A DNA stretch of 64,000 nt, taken from NCBI RefSeq assembly GCF_030066895.1, contig NZ_JASJAV010000029.1, positions 1-64,000 on the forward strand. The letters run 5' to 3'. Both the position numbers and the translations under genes were made by a program. Shown one piece after another: positions 39,981 to 49,032 of the stretch (its first letter is position 1; every line of letters begins with the position of its first letter). The stretch comes from Breoghania sp. GTDB taxonomy: Bacteria; Pseudomonadota; Alphaproteobacteria; Rhizobiales; Stappiaceae. The notes below the pieces were generated by a model that made no database searches, was not told the DNA's origin, and saw only the letters and a program-made list of their open reading frames with translations.

Positions 39981-41126
39981 ATGACGACTGAGACGAAAAT
40001 CCGGACCTCCAACGAGGCGCTGAGCGCGTCCCGAGGCCCCGCCGCCCAGAACTCCGCCATGATCGAAGAGGTCGCTCGGATTTCCCGAACCGATCTCTGG
40101 TGCCTCAGGTGCACGACATCGATCTTTCCGGCGTCTATCCGGAAGAGGTGATGCACAGCCTGGGTGCCGCCAGTGCCTATGCGCCGCATGCGCCGATGGA
40201 CGGAAGCGCGCCGGACCTGGAAAGCTCGATCCGCGCCATGTCGGTGGTGAGCGAGCACTGTCTTTCGACCGGCTTTTGCGTGTGGTGTCAGGATGCGCTG
40301 GGCTGGTACATTGCAAATTCGGAAAACGAGACGCTGAAGACGACGCTGAGGCCGAAGCTTCTCACCGGCGAAACTCTCGGCGGCACGGGCCTTTCCACCC
40401 CGATGAAGTCGCTTTTCGGTATCGAGAAGCTGCGGTTCAAGGGGGAGCGGGTGGACGGTGGTTATGTCGTCACCGGCATCCTGCCGTGGGTTTCCAACCT
40501 CGGTGACGATCACTATTTCGGCGTGATCTTCTCCCTGTCGGACGGGCGCATGGTGATGGCTGTCGCCGATTGCGCCACGGATGGGCTCAAGATCGTGGTA
40601 AACGACGAGTTCGTCGCGCTCGACGGCACGCGCACCTTTGCGGAGCAGTTCCGCAAGGCGTTCATTCCGGACGAGGCCATTCTGGCCGCCCCCATCGACG
40701 ACTACATCCCGCGCATTCGTGCAGGCTTCATCCTGCTTCAGGCGGGCATGGCCTTCGGCCTCATCCGCAACTGCATCGACCTGATGGATCAGGCGGGGCA
40801 GTCGCTGTCGCACGTGAACCGTCATCTGCCGGATCAGCCGGACGATTTCCTCGAGCAGCTTGCCGGGTTCGAACGCGAGGCCTTCGAGCTGTGTCAGACC
40901 CCCTACGATCTCTCCAAGAAGTATTTCGTGCGGGTGATCGAGGCGCGGCTTGCCGCGGGCGAGGCGACTGTGGCCGCCGCCCACAACACGATGCTCCATT
41001 GCGGCGCGCGCGGATACGTCACGCGGCACGGCGCAGCGGCGTCTGCGCGAGGCCTATTTCGTTGCCATCGTGACGCCCACCACCAAGCAGTTGCGAAAGA
41101 TGCTCGCCGATCTCGGCGAGGCGTAA
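39981..41126 (+). pseudogene. Acyl-CoA dehydrogenase-like flavoprotein (two frameshifts)
   Basis: Flavin enzyme of the acyl-CoA dehydrogenase superfamily, perhaps a monooxygenase type as in organosulfur metabolism. ATG 39981 starts MTTETKIRTSNEAL. A break near 40090 separates the N-terminal helix from PQVHDIDLSGVYPEEVMHSL. The FAD region includes GGTGLSTPMKSLFGIEKL and GYVVTGILPWVSNLG. A second break near 41030 precedes the C-terminal AQRRLREAYFVAIVTPTTKQ, ending TAA 41124. Repaired length is about 381 residues. I do not see the usual acyl-CoA dehydrogenase catalytic Glu with confidence. It sits between the OsmC remnant and a rhodanese. Confidence 0.75.
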
Positions 41127-41217
41127 GCGTTTCCGGCGGGGATGAGGAGAGGCGACAAACGACGTCTCCCGGCTCCGCCGCACCACCAGAGGGACCAGAC
41201 GTGGAAAGGACCGCATC

Positions 41218-42072
41218 ATGACGGACAAGAGCCTGTTGTCGCCGGAAGAACTCGCGGAACTGATGGAACGTGAGCCTTGCGTGATCATCGATACGCGCGA
41301 TCCGGAGAGTTATGCGGCGGGGCATATTCCCGGTGTGGTCGACATGCACGACATCTTCACCTATCCTGCGACGTCCTCGTCCGACGGCATCGCAGAACTG
41401 CGCCACAAGTTCGCCGAGGAATTCGGCGCTGCGGGGCTTTCCGGCGAAGAGACCGCCGTCATCTACGAGCAGTCCATGGCCACGGGCTTCTGCCAGTCGT
41501 GCCGCGGGTACTTCCTGCTGCAATATCTGGGCTATCCGAAGGTGAAGGTGCTGCACGGCGGGTTCGCTACCTGGGACGCGGCGGGGCTTCCCGTCTCTAC
41601 CGATGCGGTCACGCCGACGCCGAAGACTTTCCCCGTTTCCGAAGTCGGCGCGGATCTGATGCTTGATGTTGCTGACATGATGGATGCGATCAAGACGGAC
41701 GACATCGTCAAGCTCGATGTGCGCGATATCGATGAATGGATCGCGGAAAACTCCTCGCCCTACGGCAAGGATTTCTGCCCGCGGAAAGGGCGGGTTCCAG
41801 GCGCGAAGCGGATCGAATGGTACCGGATGATGAAGCCGACGGCGACCGGTCCGATGATCAAGACCAAGCCGGAAATCCTGGCCGAATGCGCGACTGTCGG
41901 CATCACGCCGGAGACGCCAGTTTATCTCTACTACTTCAAGGGTGCGCGGGCTTCCAACACCTATCTGGCGTTGAAGGAAGCGGGCGTGAAGGACGTGAAA
42001 ATCTACTTCGGATCCTGGAACGAATGGTCCCGCGATCCCGAACTGCCGATCGAGGAAGGCTTGCCCTACTAG
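41218..42072 (+). CDS. Two-domain rhodanese-like sulfurtransferase
   Basis: Two tandem rhodanese domains, 284 residues, open. Domain 1 (about 8-128) has VIIDTRDPESYAAGHIPGV and VKVLHGGFATWDAAG; its loop reads TGFCQSCRGYFLLQYLG. Domain 2 (about 145-280) has KLDVRDIDEWIAENSSP and FGSWNEWSRDPELPI. The active-site loop of domain 2 is YYFKGARAS: position 239 is Tyr where the catalytic Cys of a C-x-x-G-x-R loop is expected. Either the protein uses another residue or the codon (TAC for TGC) is an error. AAAGGA lies before ATG 41218. Rhodaneses move sulfane sulfur and can turn cyanide into thiocyanate, which suits a cyanase neighbour. Confidence 0.85.
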   Translation: MTDKSLLSPEELAELMEREPCVIIDTRDPESYAAGHIPGVVDMHDIFTYPATSSSDGIAELRHKFAEEFGAAGLSGEETAVIYEQSMATGFCQSCRGYFLLQYLGYPKVKVLHGGFATWDAAGLPVSTDAVTPTPKTFPVSEVGADLMLDVADMMDAIKTDDIVKLDVRDIDEWIAENSSPYGKDFCPRKGRVPGAKRIEWYRMMKPTATGPMIKTKPEILAECATVGITPETPVYLYYFKGARASNTYLALKEAGVKDVKIYFGSWNEWSRDPELPIEEGLPY

Positions 42073-42177
42073 GTCGAAGGATGCTGGTGTGAGCTCACCG
42101 CGTACCCCTCTATCGCTTAAGGGGACGTGGCAAAGATGTCCGATGCCGACACGCGGCCAAGGGCTCGATCCATCATA

Positions 42178-42203
42178 CGACCGGGGCAATCTCGCCCCGG
42201 TCG
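42178..42203. promoter_or_regulatory. Strong intercistronic hairpin
   Basis: CGACCGGGGC, loop AATCTC, GCCCCGGTCG: a perfect ten-base GC stem between the rhodanese and reductase genes, 22 bases before the reductase ATG. There is no T run, so it is not a standard terminator. It may stabilise or process the message. Confidence 0.6.
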
Positions 42204-42225
42204 CACGAGACGAAAAGGTAGGAAC

Positions 42226-43383
42226 ATGAACGAACCGATCATCATCGTGGGCGCCGGTCAGGCCGGTCAGAAGGCGGTGGAAACGTTGCGCCAGAAGGGC
42301 TATGAGGGCGATCTGGTCATGATCGGGGACGAGCCGTTCCACCCCTATCAACGTCCGCCGCTCTCCAAGGCCTATCTGAAGGGCGAGATGGACGAGGAAC
42401 GCCTTTTCCTGCGTCCGCCTGCCTATTTCGAAACCGCTGCGATCGATTTTCGCAAGGGCGCGTGGGTCAGCGAGATCGATCCGGCATCCCACACCGTGAC
42501 GCTGGAAGACGGAGAGAGCCTAATCTACTCCAAGCTTCTCATCGCCACGGGAACGCGGGCGCGTGCGTTGCCCATCGAAGGTTCGGATCTGGCCGGTGTC
42601 TTCACCTTGCGCACCATGGCCGATATTGCCCCGATCCGAGCAGCGCTTGAGGCGGCGGAATGGGTTGCGATCGTCGGGGGCGGCTATATCGGAATGGAAT
42701 TTGCCGCCGTGGCGGTCGGTTTCGGCAAGGAGGTCACCGTCATCGAGGTGCAGCCGCGCATTCTGGAGCGCTCCGTCGCACCGGAAATCTCCAACTATCT
42801 GCAGGATCTGCATCGCTCCAAGGGCGTGCGGCTGGAGCTGGGCTCGGGCGTGGCACGGCTTGACGGCGAGGGTGCCGTCTCTGGCGTTGTGCTGGCAAAC
42901 GGCGAGATGGTGCCTGCTGATCTCGTGCTGGTCGCGGTGGGAGCGGAGCCGGTAGCGGAACTGGCTGCGGCCGCCGGACTGGCGGTTGAAGGCGGTATCG
43001 CGGTGAATGCGGCGTGCCGCACGTCGGCGCCCGACATCTATGCGGCGGGCGATTGCACGGTCTTCCCCTCTGCCCGCTTCGGCCGGACCATCCGACTGGA
43101 AAGCGTGCAGAATGCTTGCGATCAGGCCAAGGCGGCGGCCGCGGCGATGCTGGACGAGGATGTCTCCTACGATCCGGTGCCGTGGTTCTGGTCGGATCAG
43201 TACGACGTCAAGCTGCAGATCGCAGGGCTCTCTCAAGGCTATGATCGCACCGAGATCGAAGGATCACCGGATGAGGGGCAGTTCGCGCTCTCCTATTACG
43301 CGGGCGACCGGTTGCTGGCGGTCGATACGGTCAATTCGCCGCGCCAGCACATGATGGCGCGGAAGATGCTTACCTCACAGTAG
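42226..43383 (+). CDS. NAD(P)H:ferredoxin reductase-type FAD oxidoreductase
   Basis: Flavoprotein of the putidaredoxin/rhodocoxin reductase family, 385 residues and intact. Motifs: FAD site IIIVGAGQAGQKAVETL at the N-terminus, the start of a second dinucleotide fold GGGYIGMEFAAVAVGFGK for NAD(P)H, and the FAD closing motif DIYAAGDC. The C-terminal segment VPWFWSDQYDVKLQIAG is typical. The start ATG 42226 is chosen because the FAD motif follows at once and AGGTAGGA precedes it; the frame is open 33 codons further upstream. It probably supplies electrons to the flavoprotein of this cluster, by context. Confidence 0.9.
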   Translation: MNEPIIIVGAGQAGQKAVETLRQKGYEGDLVMIGDEPFHPYQRPPLSKAYLKGEMDEERLFLRPPAYFETAAIDFRKGAWVSEIDPASHTVTLEDGESLIYSKLLIATGTRARALPIEGSDLAGVFTLRTMADIAPIRAALEAAEWVAIVGGGYIGMEFAAVAVGFGKEVTVIEVQPRILERSVAPEISNYLQDLHRSKGVRLELGSGVARLDGEGAVSGVVLANGEMVPADLVLVAVGAEPVAELAAAAGLAVEGGIAVNAACRTSAPDIYAAGDCTVFPSARFGRTIRLESVQNACDQAKAAAAAMLDEDVSYDPVPWFWSDQYDVKLQIAGLSQGYDRTEIEGSPDEGQFALSYYAGDRLLAVDTVNSPRQHMMARKMLTSQ

Positions 43384-43466
43384 GCTTCGGAAAAGTCACC
43401 ACGCCAGGCCTTCGCCTGAGCGAGACAAAAAATCACCTGAACTCACCTTCAAGAGGAGAAAGGGCA

Positions 43467-43971
43467 ATGTCGAACGTCGCCAGTCTGAGCACTACCGAAG
43501 CGGATCTGGCTCCGCTGATGTCGAAGTTGGAAATGACCGAACTGGTCATGGCCGCGAAATTCACCAAGGGGCTGACCTGGAAGCAGATCTCCGAAGCGGC
43601 CGGCATGTCGGACGTGTTCGTCGTCTCCGCCTGCCTCGGCCAGAACTCGCTGCCGAAGGAAGCCGCCGCCAAGGTCGCGGAATTCCTTGGTCTCAGCAAT
43701 CGGACCAAGGACGTCGAGATTGCCCTGCAGCTGCCGCCGAAGAAGGGCCAGGAGGCGGAGATCGTCTCCAAGGATCCGCTGATCTATCGGTTCTTCGAGA
43801 TCACCTATGTCTACGGTGACACGATCAAGGAACTGATCCACGAGGAATTCGGCGACGGCATCATGAGCGCCATCGATTTCGACCTGAAGGTCGACCGCCT
43901 GCCGAAACCCCAAGGGCGACCGCGTTCAGGTCACCATGTTGGGCAAGTTCCTGCCGTACAACCAGTGGTGA
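43467..43971 (+). pseudogene. cynS: Cyanase (frameshift near the 3' end)
   Basis: Cyanate hydratase: converts cyanate and bicarbonate to ammonia and CO2. The N-terminal helical domain has KFTKGLTWKQISEAAGMSDV. Catalytic residues R108, E111 and S134 fall exactly twelve positions after Arg96, Glu99 and Ser122 of the E. coli enzyme, in DPLIYRFFEITYVYG and GIMSAIDFDL. One extra A at about 43904-43906 (CCGAAACCCC for CCGAACCCC) shifts the frame; corrected text reads PNPKGDRVQV-TMLGKFLPYNQW with TGA 43969. Repaired length is about 167 residues, slightly longer than usual at the N-terminus. It ends the cluster. Confidence 0.92.
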
Positions 43972-44680
43972 TAAGGATCGGAACGGCACGGTGAGGCCGG
44001 GCCGTCCCTGACCATCTATCCGCGTCTCAACGCGGCCGATTGCGATGATGTGGCTGCGGGCCATGCTCCAGCGGCCCGCGGTCCGTTGTTTGTCCTCGAT
44101 CGAGGGGTGGCCGGGATCCGTCAGGTTGACGGCGAAAGCGTGGCGATCGGGGCTGAGTTCCACGCGCGCGTCGGGGAAGTCGAGAAACTGCAGGGTCGCG
44201 GGATAGTAGGCCTTGTAGAAGGCTTCCTTGATCACGAAGACGAGCTTTGCGACATCGACGCCAGGCATCTGAAGCCCACGTTCCTCCGGCCGGCAAATGG
44301 CTTCGGCAAGAGAAGGTTTCAGCGGCGTCGACGGTTCGATATCGATGCTGAGGCCTGCGAAATAGGTGTCGCGTCCGGTGATCGCGGCGGCCAGTCGATC
44401 GGAATGGGAAATCGAGTCAACGATGCCATAGGGCCAAAGTGATCGGCGGTTGGAAGCGGCCGGAATGGCACAGGGTTCGATGCCGAGGCCGCGAAGCGCC
44501 TTGCGCGCACAACTTCGTCCTGCACAAAACCCGAGCCGCCGTTTGGCAACCGCCTGAGAGATTTCCGCTTCCTCGCGGGCAAACTAGAGGCTGCTGACAA
44601 TCGTCGGGTAGCCTGCAGGCGAAGGTCGCCTCCTGAGGTGCGTAGGCGGCTATCGCCGTTTCCAGAGCGTCATTGAACAT
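43972..44680 (-). pseudogene. 4'-phosphopantetheinyl transferase, EntD/Sfp type (disrupted)
   Basis: Enzyme that activates carrier proteins by adding the phosphopantetheine arm. From ATG 44680 (MFNDALETAIAAYAPQEA) the frame shifts near 44615. TAG at 44584 interrupts SSL-x-FAREEAEISQAV. The core is clear in pieces: KRRLGFCAGRSCARKALRGL, WPYGIVDSISHSDRLAAAIT, the metal-site Asp and Glu in LSIDIEPSTPL, and FVIKEAFYKAYYPAT. The natural stop is unclear: the last open frame continues antisense into cynS as far as 43861. The gene is convergent with cynS. No synthase for it to act on is present in the window. Confidence 0.75.
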
Positions 44681-44734
44681 TCCGCATCGCCTTCCCCCCA
44701 AGGTGCGTTGCGAGCAGCGCGTTTGTTGTTCTCT

Positions 44735-45709
44735 CTACATTGCGCCCATCAACAGGACGGCGAAAGGATAAGGATCGCTGATCCAACTCTTTTCGATCCG
44801 CCAGCCGGCCGCCGCGGCCAGCTCGGCCAGCATGTCATAGGTATATTTGTGCGAATTCTCGGTGTGGATCGTCTCGCCCACGGCAAAGGCGATCTCCTTG
44901 CCGCCCAGATGCACCGTCTGGTTCTTGCGTGAGACCAGATGCATTTCGATCCGGCTTTCGGCGGCGTTCCAGATCGCGCGGTGGGAGAAGGCCTCCAGAT
45001 CGAAATCGGCGCCGACTTCCCGGTTGAGACGGGCTAGGAGATTGAGATTGAAGGCGGCCGTCACTCCTTGCGCATCGTCATAGGCGGAGATCAGCACGGA
45101 TTCCTCCTTGGCGAGATCGGCGCCGAGAATGGAGCGAACGTCTTCTCCGAGCGTTATCAGGGCCGATTTAAGGAAGTCGACGGCGGCCTCGGGCGCAAAG
45201 TTGCCGATGGTGGAGTCGGGAAAGAAGCCCACGTGAGGACGGTTGCGGGTCGCCTCGGGCAGGGTGTGAGGGGCCGTGAAATCGGCAATGAGCGGCAGGA
45301 CGTTCAGGTTCGGGAAATCGGCGTTCAGGGAATTGGCTGCCTCGTCGAGCGCGATCTGGGAGATGTCGATCGGAACGTAGATCGAGATCTGCGGAGCGGC
45401 ATCCAGCAGGGTCCGCGTCTTGGTGCTGGCGCCGGAGCCGAATTCCACCAGGACGGCATCGTTGTCGATGGCCTCACTCAGATCCTCGGAAATGGCATGG
45501 AGCAGCGCCGTCTCCGTCCGAGTGGGGTAATATTCGGGCTGCTCGCAGATCTCTTCGAACAGACGCGAGCCTTCCGCGTCATAGAGATATTTGGTCGGTA
45601 GCGTCTTGGGATATGCGCTCAACCCGGCTATCGCATCGCGGAGCAGGTCGTCGGAGGACGGGATTTCTCCCTCCTCCATCGTGATGTCCGATGTGTCCGA
45701 CATGGCCAT
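44735..45709 (-). CDS. egtD: L-histidine N-alpha-methyltransferase EgtD
   Basis: Trimethylates histidine to hercynine with SAM, the first step of ergothioneine synthesis. The 324-residue protein is intact. The SAM region is VLVEFGSGASTKTRTLLDA, followed by YVPIDISQIAL. Family segments GFFPDSTIGNFAPEAAVDFL and SAYDDAQGVTAAFNLNLLAR (substrate pocket) are present, with C-terminal YDMLAELAAAAGW. ATG 45709 lies two bases after the egtB stop (TAA-GC-ATG). It ends with TAG at 44735. The egtBD pair is enough for ergothioneine together with a C-S lyase encoded elsewhere. Confidence 0.94.
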   Translation of the reverse strand: MAMSDTSDITMEEGEIPSSDDLLRDAIAGLSAYPKTLPTKYLYDAEGSRLFEEICEQPEYYPTRTETALLHAISEDLSEAIDNDAVLVEFGSGASTKTRTLLDAAPQISIYVPIDISQIALDEAANSLNADFPNLNVLPLIADFTAPHTLPEATRNRPHVGFFPDSTIGNFAPEAAVDFLKSALITLGEDVRSILGADLAKEESVLISAYDDAQGVTAAFNLNLLARLNREVGADFDLEAFSHRAIWNAAESRIEMHLVSRKNQTVHLGGKEIAFAVGETIHTENSHKYTYDMLAELAAAAGWRIEKSWISDPYPFAVLLMGAM

Positions 45710-45711
45710 GC

Positions 45712-46998
45712 TTACAGATCCGTTGCGAGACGAAAGCCGGAAAACTGCCAGCGCGCGTCGGTGGGAAAGAAGTTGCGGTAGCTGATGCGGTCATGGGCGG
45801 TGGGCGTGGCGCAGGAGCGGCCGCGCAGCACCATCTGATTAACCATGAACTTGCCGTTGTATTCGCCGATCACCCCTTCGGGTGCGCGATAGCCGGGGTA
45901 GGGGGAATAGGGGCTCATGGTCCATTCCCACACTTCCTGACGCATGCCGGGCCTGAGGCGCGTGGGGCGCGGGCCTTCGGGCAGGGGCGTTCCAGGGGAA
46001 AGGGTGGCTGCGGCCAGTTCCCATTCGAATTCGCTTGGCAGCCTGTGACCAGCCCTCTGCGCATAGGCGGCGACCTCGAAGTAGCTGACGTGGCAGACCG
46101 GTTCGTTCGGATCGATGTTCTGACGGCCGAAAAGCGTGTAGCTCGACCAGCCGTCATCGTCGCGCCGCCAGTAGGCCGGCGCCTCCCAACCCTCCCGGTT
46201 GACGGTCGCCCAACCTTCCGACAGCCACAGGTTGTGGCACCGATAGCCGCCGTCCTCGATGAACTTCATGAATTCGCCGTTGCTCACCGGCCTGTCGGCG
46301 ATGGCGATATCGCGGATGAGGGCCTCATGGCGGAGCAACTCGTTGTCGAAGCAGAAGAGGAAGACTTCGCCCTCGTTCTCTCGCCAGCCGATTTCGTGAA
46401 TGCCGGCTTCCAGAGGCTGCCAGGAAATCGGGGCAAGCGGGTGGGCAGGCGCGCGGGACATGTCAGACTGGGCGCAGACCGGATCAATGGGCGACAGCGA
46501 GAAGGCGTGCTTGATGTCGGTGAGCAGTAATTCCTGGTTCTGTTGTTCCTGGTGAAGGCCCATGATGACGAGATCGGCGATCTTGCGGTCGCAGCTCTTC
46601 ATCAACGTGTGCATTGCGTGGTCCACATGGGCGCGATAGTCGGTGACGGCCGCGATGCCCGGACGGCTGAGAAGCCCGCGCGAGGAACGTGGATGGCGCG
46701 GGCCGACGGCCTCGTAATAGGAGTTGAACACATAGGAGAAGATGTCGTCGAAAACCTCGTAGCCGGGCAGATGAGGCTTCAGAACGAAGGTTTCGAAGAG
46801 CCAGGTCGTATGTGCGCGGTGCCATTTGGTCGAACTAGCGTTGGGCATGGACTGCAAGGTCTGGTCTTCGGCCGACAAGGGGGCCGAAAGGGCTTCGGTG
46901 TCGCTGCGCACGCGGGCATAGGATGCATCGAGCCGGCTTCGCCAGCCTGCATCCGCTTTCACCGTTTCGTCGGCTGGATTCTCCTTCAGGTCGAACAT
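45712..46998 (-). CDS. egtB: Ergothioneine sulfoxide synthase-like protein EgtB
   Basis: Non-haem iron enzyme that joins hercynine with a thiol and oxygen, 428 residues and open. The N-terminal DinB-like domain has STKWHRAHTTWLFE (iron His region). The C-terminal formylglycine-enzyme-like domain has SNGEFMKFIEDGGYR, RLPSEFEWELAAA and FFPTDARWQFSGFRLA. The second iron motif, normally H-E-Q-Q-H-Q-E, reads Q150-E-Q-Q-N154-Q-E here: both His ligands are replaced. If the sequence is correct, activity is doubtful or different. The start ATG 46998 has GGGGAAG upstream; the frame is open to 47091. Confidence 0.88.
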   Translation of the reverse strand: MFDLKENPADETVKADAGWRSRLDASYARVRSDTEALSAPLSAEDQTLQSMPNASSTKWHRAHTTWLFETFVLKPHLPGYEVFDDIFSYVFNSYYEAVGPRHPRSSRGLLSRPGIAAVTDYRAHVDHAMHTLMKSCDRKIADLVIMGLHQEQQNQELLLTDIKHAFSLSPIDPVCAQSDMSRAPAHPLAPISWQPLEAGIHEIGWRENEGEVFLFCFDNELLRHEALIRDIAIADRPVSNGEFMKFIEDGGYRCHNLWLSEGWATVNREGWEAPAYWRRDDDGWSSYTLFGRQNIDPNEPVCHVSYFEVAAYAQRAGHRLPSEFEWELAAATLSPGTPLPEGPRPTRLRPGMRQEVWEWTMSPYSPYPGYRAPEGVIGEYNGKFMVNQMVLRGRSCATPTAHDRISYRNFFPTDARWQFSGFRLATDL

Positions 46999-47589
46999 GG
47001 AAACTTCCCCATCATGATTGGCCTCTTGAGGGTGGGCACCGACGGTCGGCGCAGGGGCGGACGTGCCGCATTTTGCAAGCCCCCCGTACACGGTAGAGAT
47101 TCAGTGCCGCTTCGTAACCTAGTACTGCAGGTTGATTTGGCGAGACTGTGATGATGTCTGTTTGACGCAAGGAAAAGAGGGGGAGTAAGGGCAACTCCCA
47201 AGATTGATGGTCGTCAGGGGAGGGTCTATAACCTTAAGACAATTGACAGGGGGCTGATATCTTGCCTAAGATAGTAACTAGTAAAAGCGGGCTGGTCACG
47301 CCCCTGCGCCACCGGGTCCGTCTCGTCCTGTGCCAGCGGCTGCTACGGCTTTCTGGCCCGTCAGACGACACGGTATTTTTGTGCGCGAAATCTCATCTTT
47401 CTTCCGGCGGACCGTCGGGTGTCGGGTGGTCTCCGAAACCGGTTTCTCCAAATCCGGCTTCTGTTGCGGGGACATACCCCAGAACCAGATCGCGACGGCG
47501 TGGGTCGCGGGCGAAGCTGCCGCCGCACCGCAGCCTGGAGGTGGAATCCGGCATGGGGCCGGGCTACTTGCGACATCGAAGGCGATCCG
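46999..47589. other. Divergent region between egtB and the PaaK-like ligase gene
   Basis: About 590 bases. Open frames on both strands across it show no family resemblance. A good promoter candidate points right at 47244 (separate entry). The stretch 47150-47270 is moderately AT-rich. Nothing else was recognised. Confidence 0.5.
47244..47272 (+). promoter_or_regulatory. Sigma-70-like promoter
   Basis: TTGACA at 47244-47249, 17-base spacing, TAAGAT at 47267-47272. It points to the PaaK-like gene at 47590, leaving a leader of about 310 bases with no recognised feature. The -35 element is a perfect consensus. Confidence 0.5.
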
Positions 47590-48968
47590 ATGGCTGATAC
47601 GCTTTTTCTTGACGACTGGGACGCTCTTACCCGCGAACGCGATGCGCGGTTCGCGGCAACTCTCGACAGGGTCTTTGCCTATCATCCCTTCTACAAGGAT
47701 CTTCTGACCCGCGCCCGACTCCGGCGAAGGGACATTTCCGGCATATCGGATCTCGCCAAGCTGCCGGTGACCACCAAGAAGGACTATCTCGCCAATCCGG
47801 GCAATTTCGTCCTCGCGTGGCCGGAAGCGGCTTCGGCCGAAGAGAGCATCATCTGGGATGTGATGCATACGGCCGGAATGAGTGGGGTGACGGGAACCCC
47901 GGCGCCGTTAGTCTCCACCAACTATGATTTCTTCAACATCCTGGCGCTCAATCGCAACATACTGCGTCTGTGCGGGGCGAGCGAGGCCGACAGCATTCTC
48001 AACCTGTTTCCGCTGACGCGTCACCCGCAGGGGGCGTTTGCGCGCGTCATGAACGCGGCTGCCGCCTTCAACATTCCCGTCACCGCGGCCATGCCCGGAT
48101 CGCCCAATGCGCGCCAGCCGGATATCGGCAATTCGCTCGATGCGGTGGTGGCGATCGCTGCGCGCAGCGAGGCGACGATTCTGTGGGGCGTGCCGTCCTA
48201 TATCCGCAAGATAGTGGCGCGGGCGGAGGAGATGGGCGTGGTTCTGGCCCATGTCCGGCTGGTCTTTGCCACGGGCGAGGGATTTGCGGAGCAGGCCCAG
48301 ACCGAAATCGTGGAACGGTTGAAGCGGTTGAGCGCCAACGATCCGCGCGTCAGCGTCTCCTATGGCGCGAGCGAGATGCAGGGGGGCATGGTGGAATGCG
48401 TGCCCGGGTCGGGCTACCACAATCCGGCTCCCGATCAGTTCTGCTTCGAGGCGGTGGATCCGGATACGCACAAGCCGGTGCCCGACGGCGAGGAAGGGCT
48501 GATCTTGCTGACCCGTTTCGATCGGCGCGGCACGGTGATATTGCGCTATTCGCTGGGGGATGTGGGGCGGCTGACCCGCGAGCGCTGCCCCCATTGCGGC
48601 GCGCTGACGGAGCGGATTGTCGGCCTGCCGCGGCGGATGGACGGTTTCTCGTCAAGATCCGCGGGCGGCTGGTCGATCCCCAGGCGTTGAGTGATGCACT
48701 GGCGGGCGAAGCGTCCGTGGCCGATTTACAGGCTCTGGTGGAAAAGGAAGAGGAAGGCGACGTGTTGTCGAGCGATCGCTTGCGCATCAAGGTCGCGCCG
48801 ACCGGCAAGCCGGACGAGAAACTGTCGAAACTGCTGGTTCAGCGCGTCAAAGCGGTGACGGGCGTGCGGTCCGTCATCGAACTGACGACAGCGGAAGATC
48901 CCATGCTCGCGGGAGGCGGCTGGACGGTGAGGCCGCTGGTCGATCTTCGCAAGAAAAGGCGGCGGTAA
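47590..48968 (+). pseudogene. PaaK-family AMP-dependent ligase (frameshift)
   Basis: Phenylacetate-CoA ligase-like adenylating enzyme; substrate unknown. The start MADTLFLDDWDALTRERDAR is followed by YHPFYKDLLTRARL, typical of PaaK proteins. The nucleotide loop MHTAGMSGVTGTPAPL corresponds to the SSGTTG-type motif. VSVSYGASEMQGGMVEC and VILRYSLGDVGRL are conserved, and the next region has a CPHCG pair. At about 48648 one base is missing (GGTTTCTCGTC for GGTTTCCTCGTC); the C-terminal domain then continues as KIRGRLVDPQALSDAL to TAA at 48966. Repaired length is about 460 residues. It is convergent with rquA. Confidence 0.8.
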
Positions 48969-49032
48969 GGGCTGCGCCGCATTCAGGGGATTGTTTGAGG
49001 CATGGGCGTGGATTCGCCCGGCCTCCCTTTGC

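Noticed and set aside
47296-47868. Reverse frame of 190 codons upstream of and into the PaaK-like gene
   Set aside because: It overlaps the conserved ligase N-terminus on the + strand and shows no domain.
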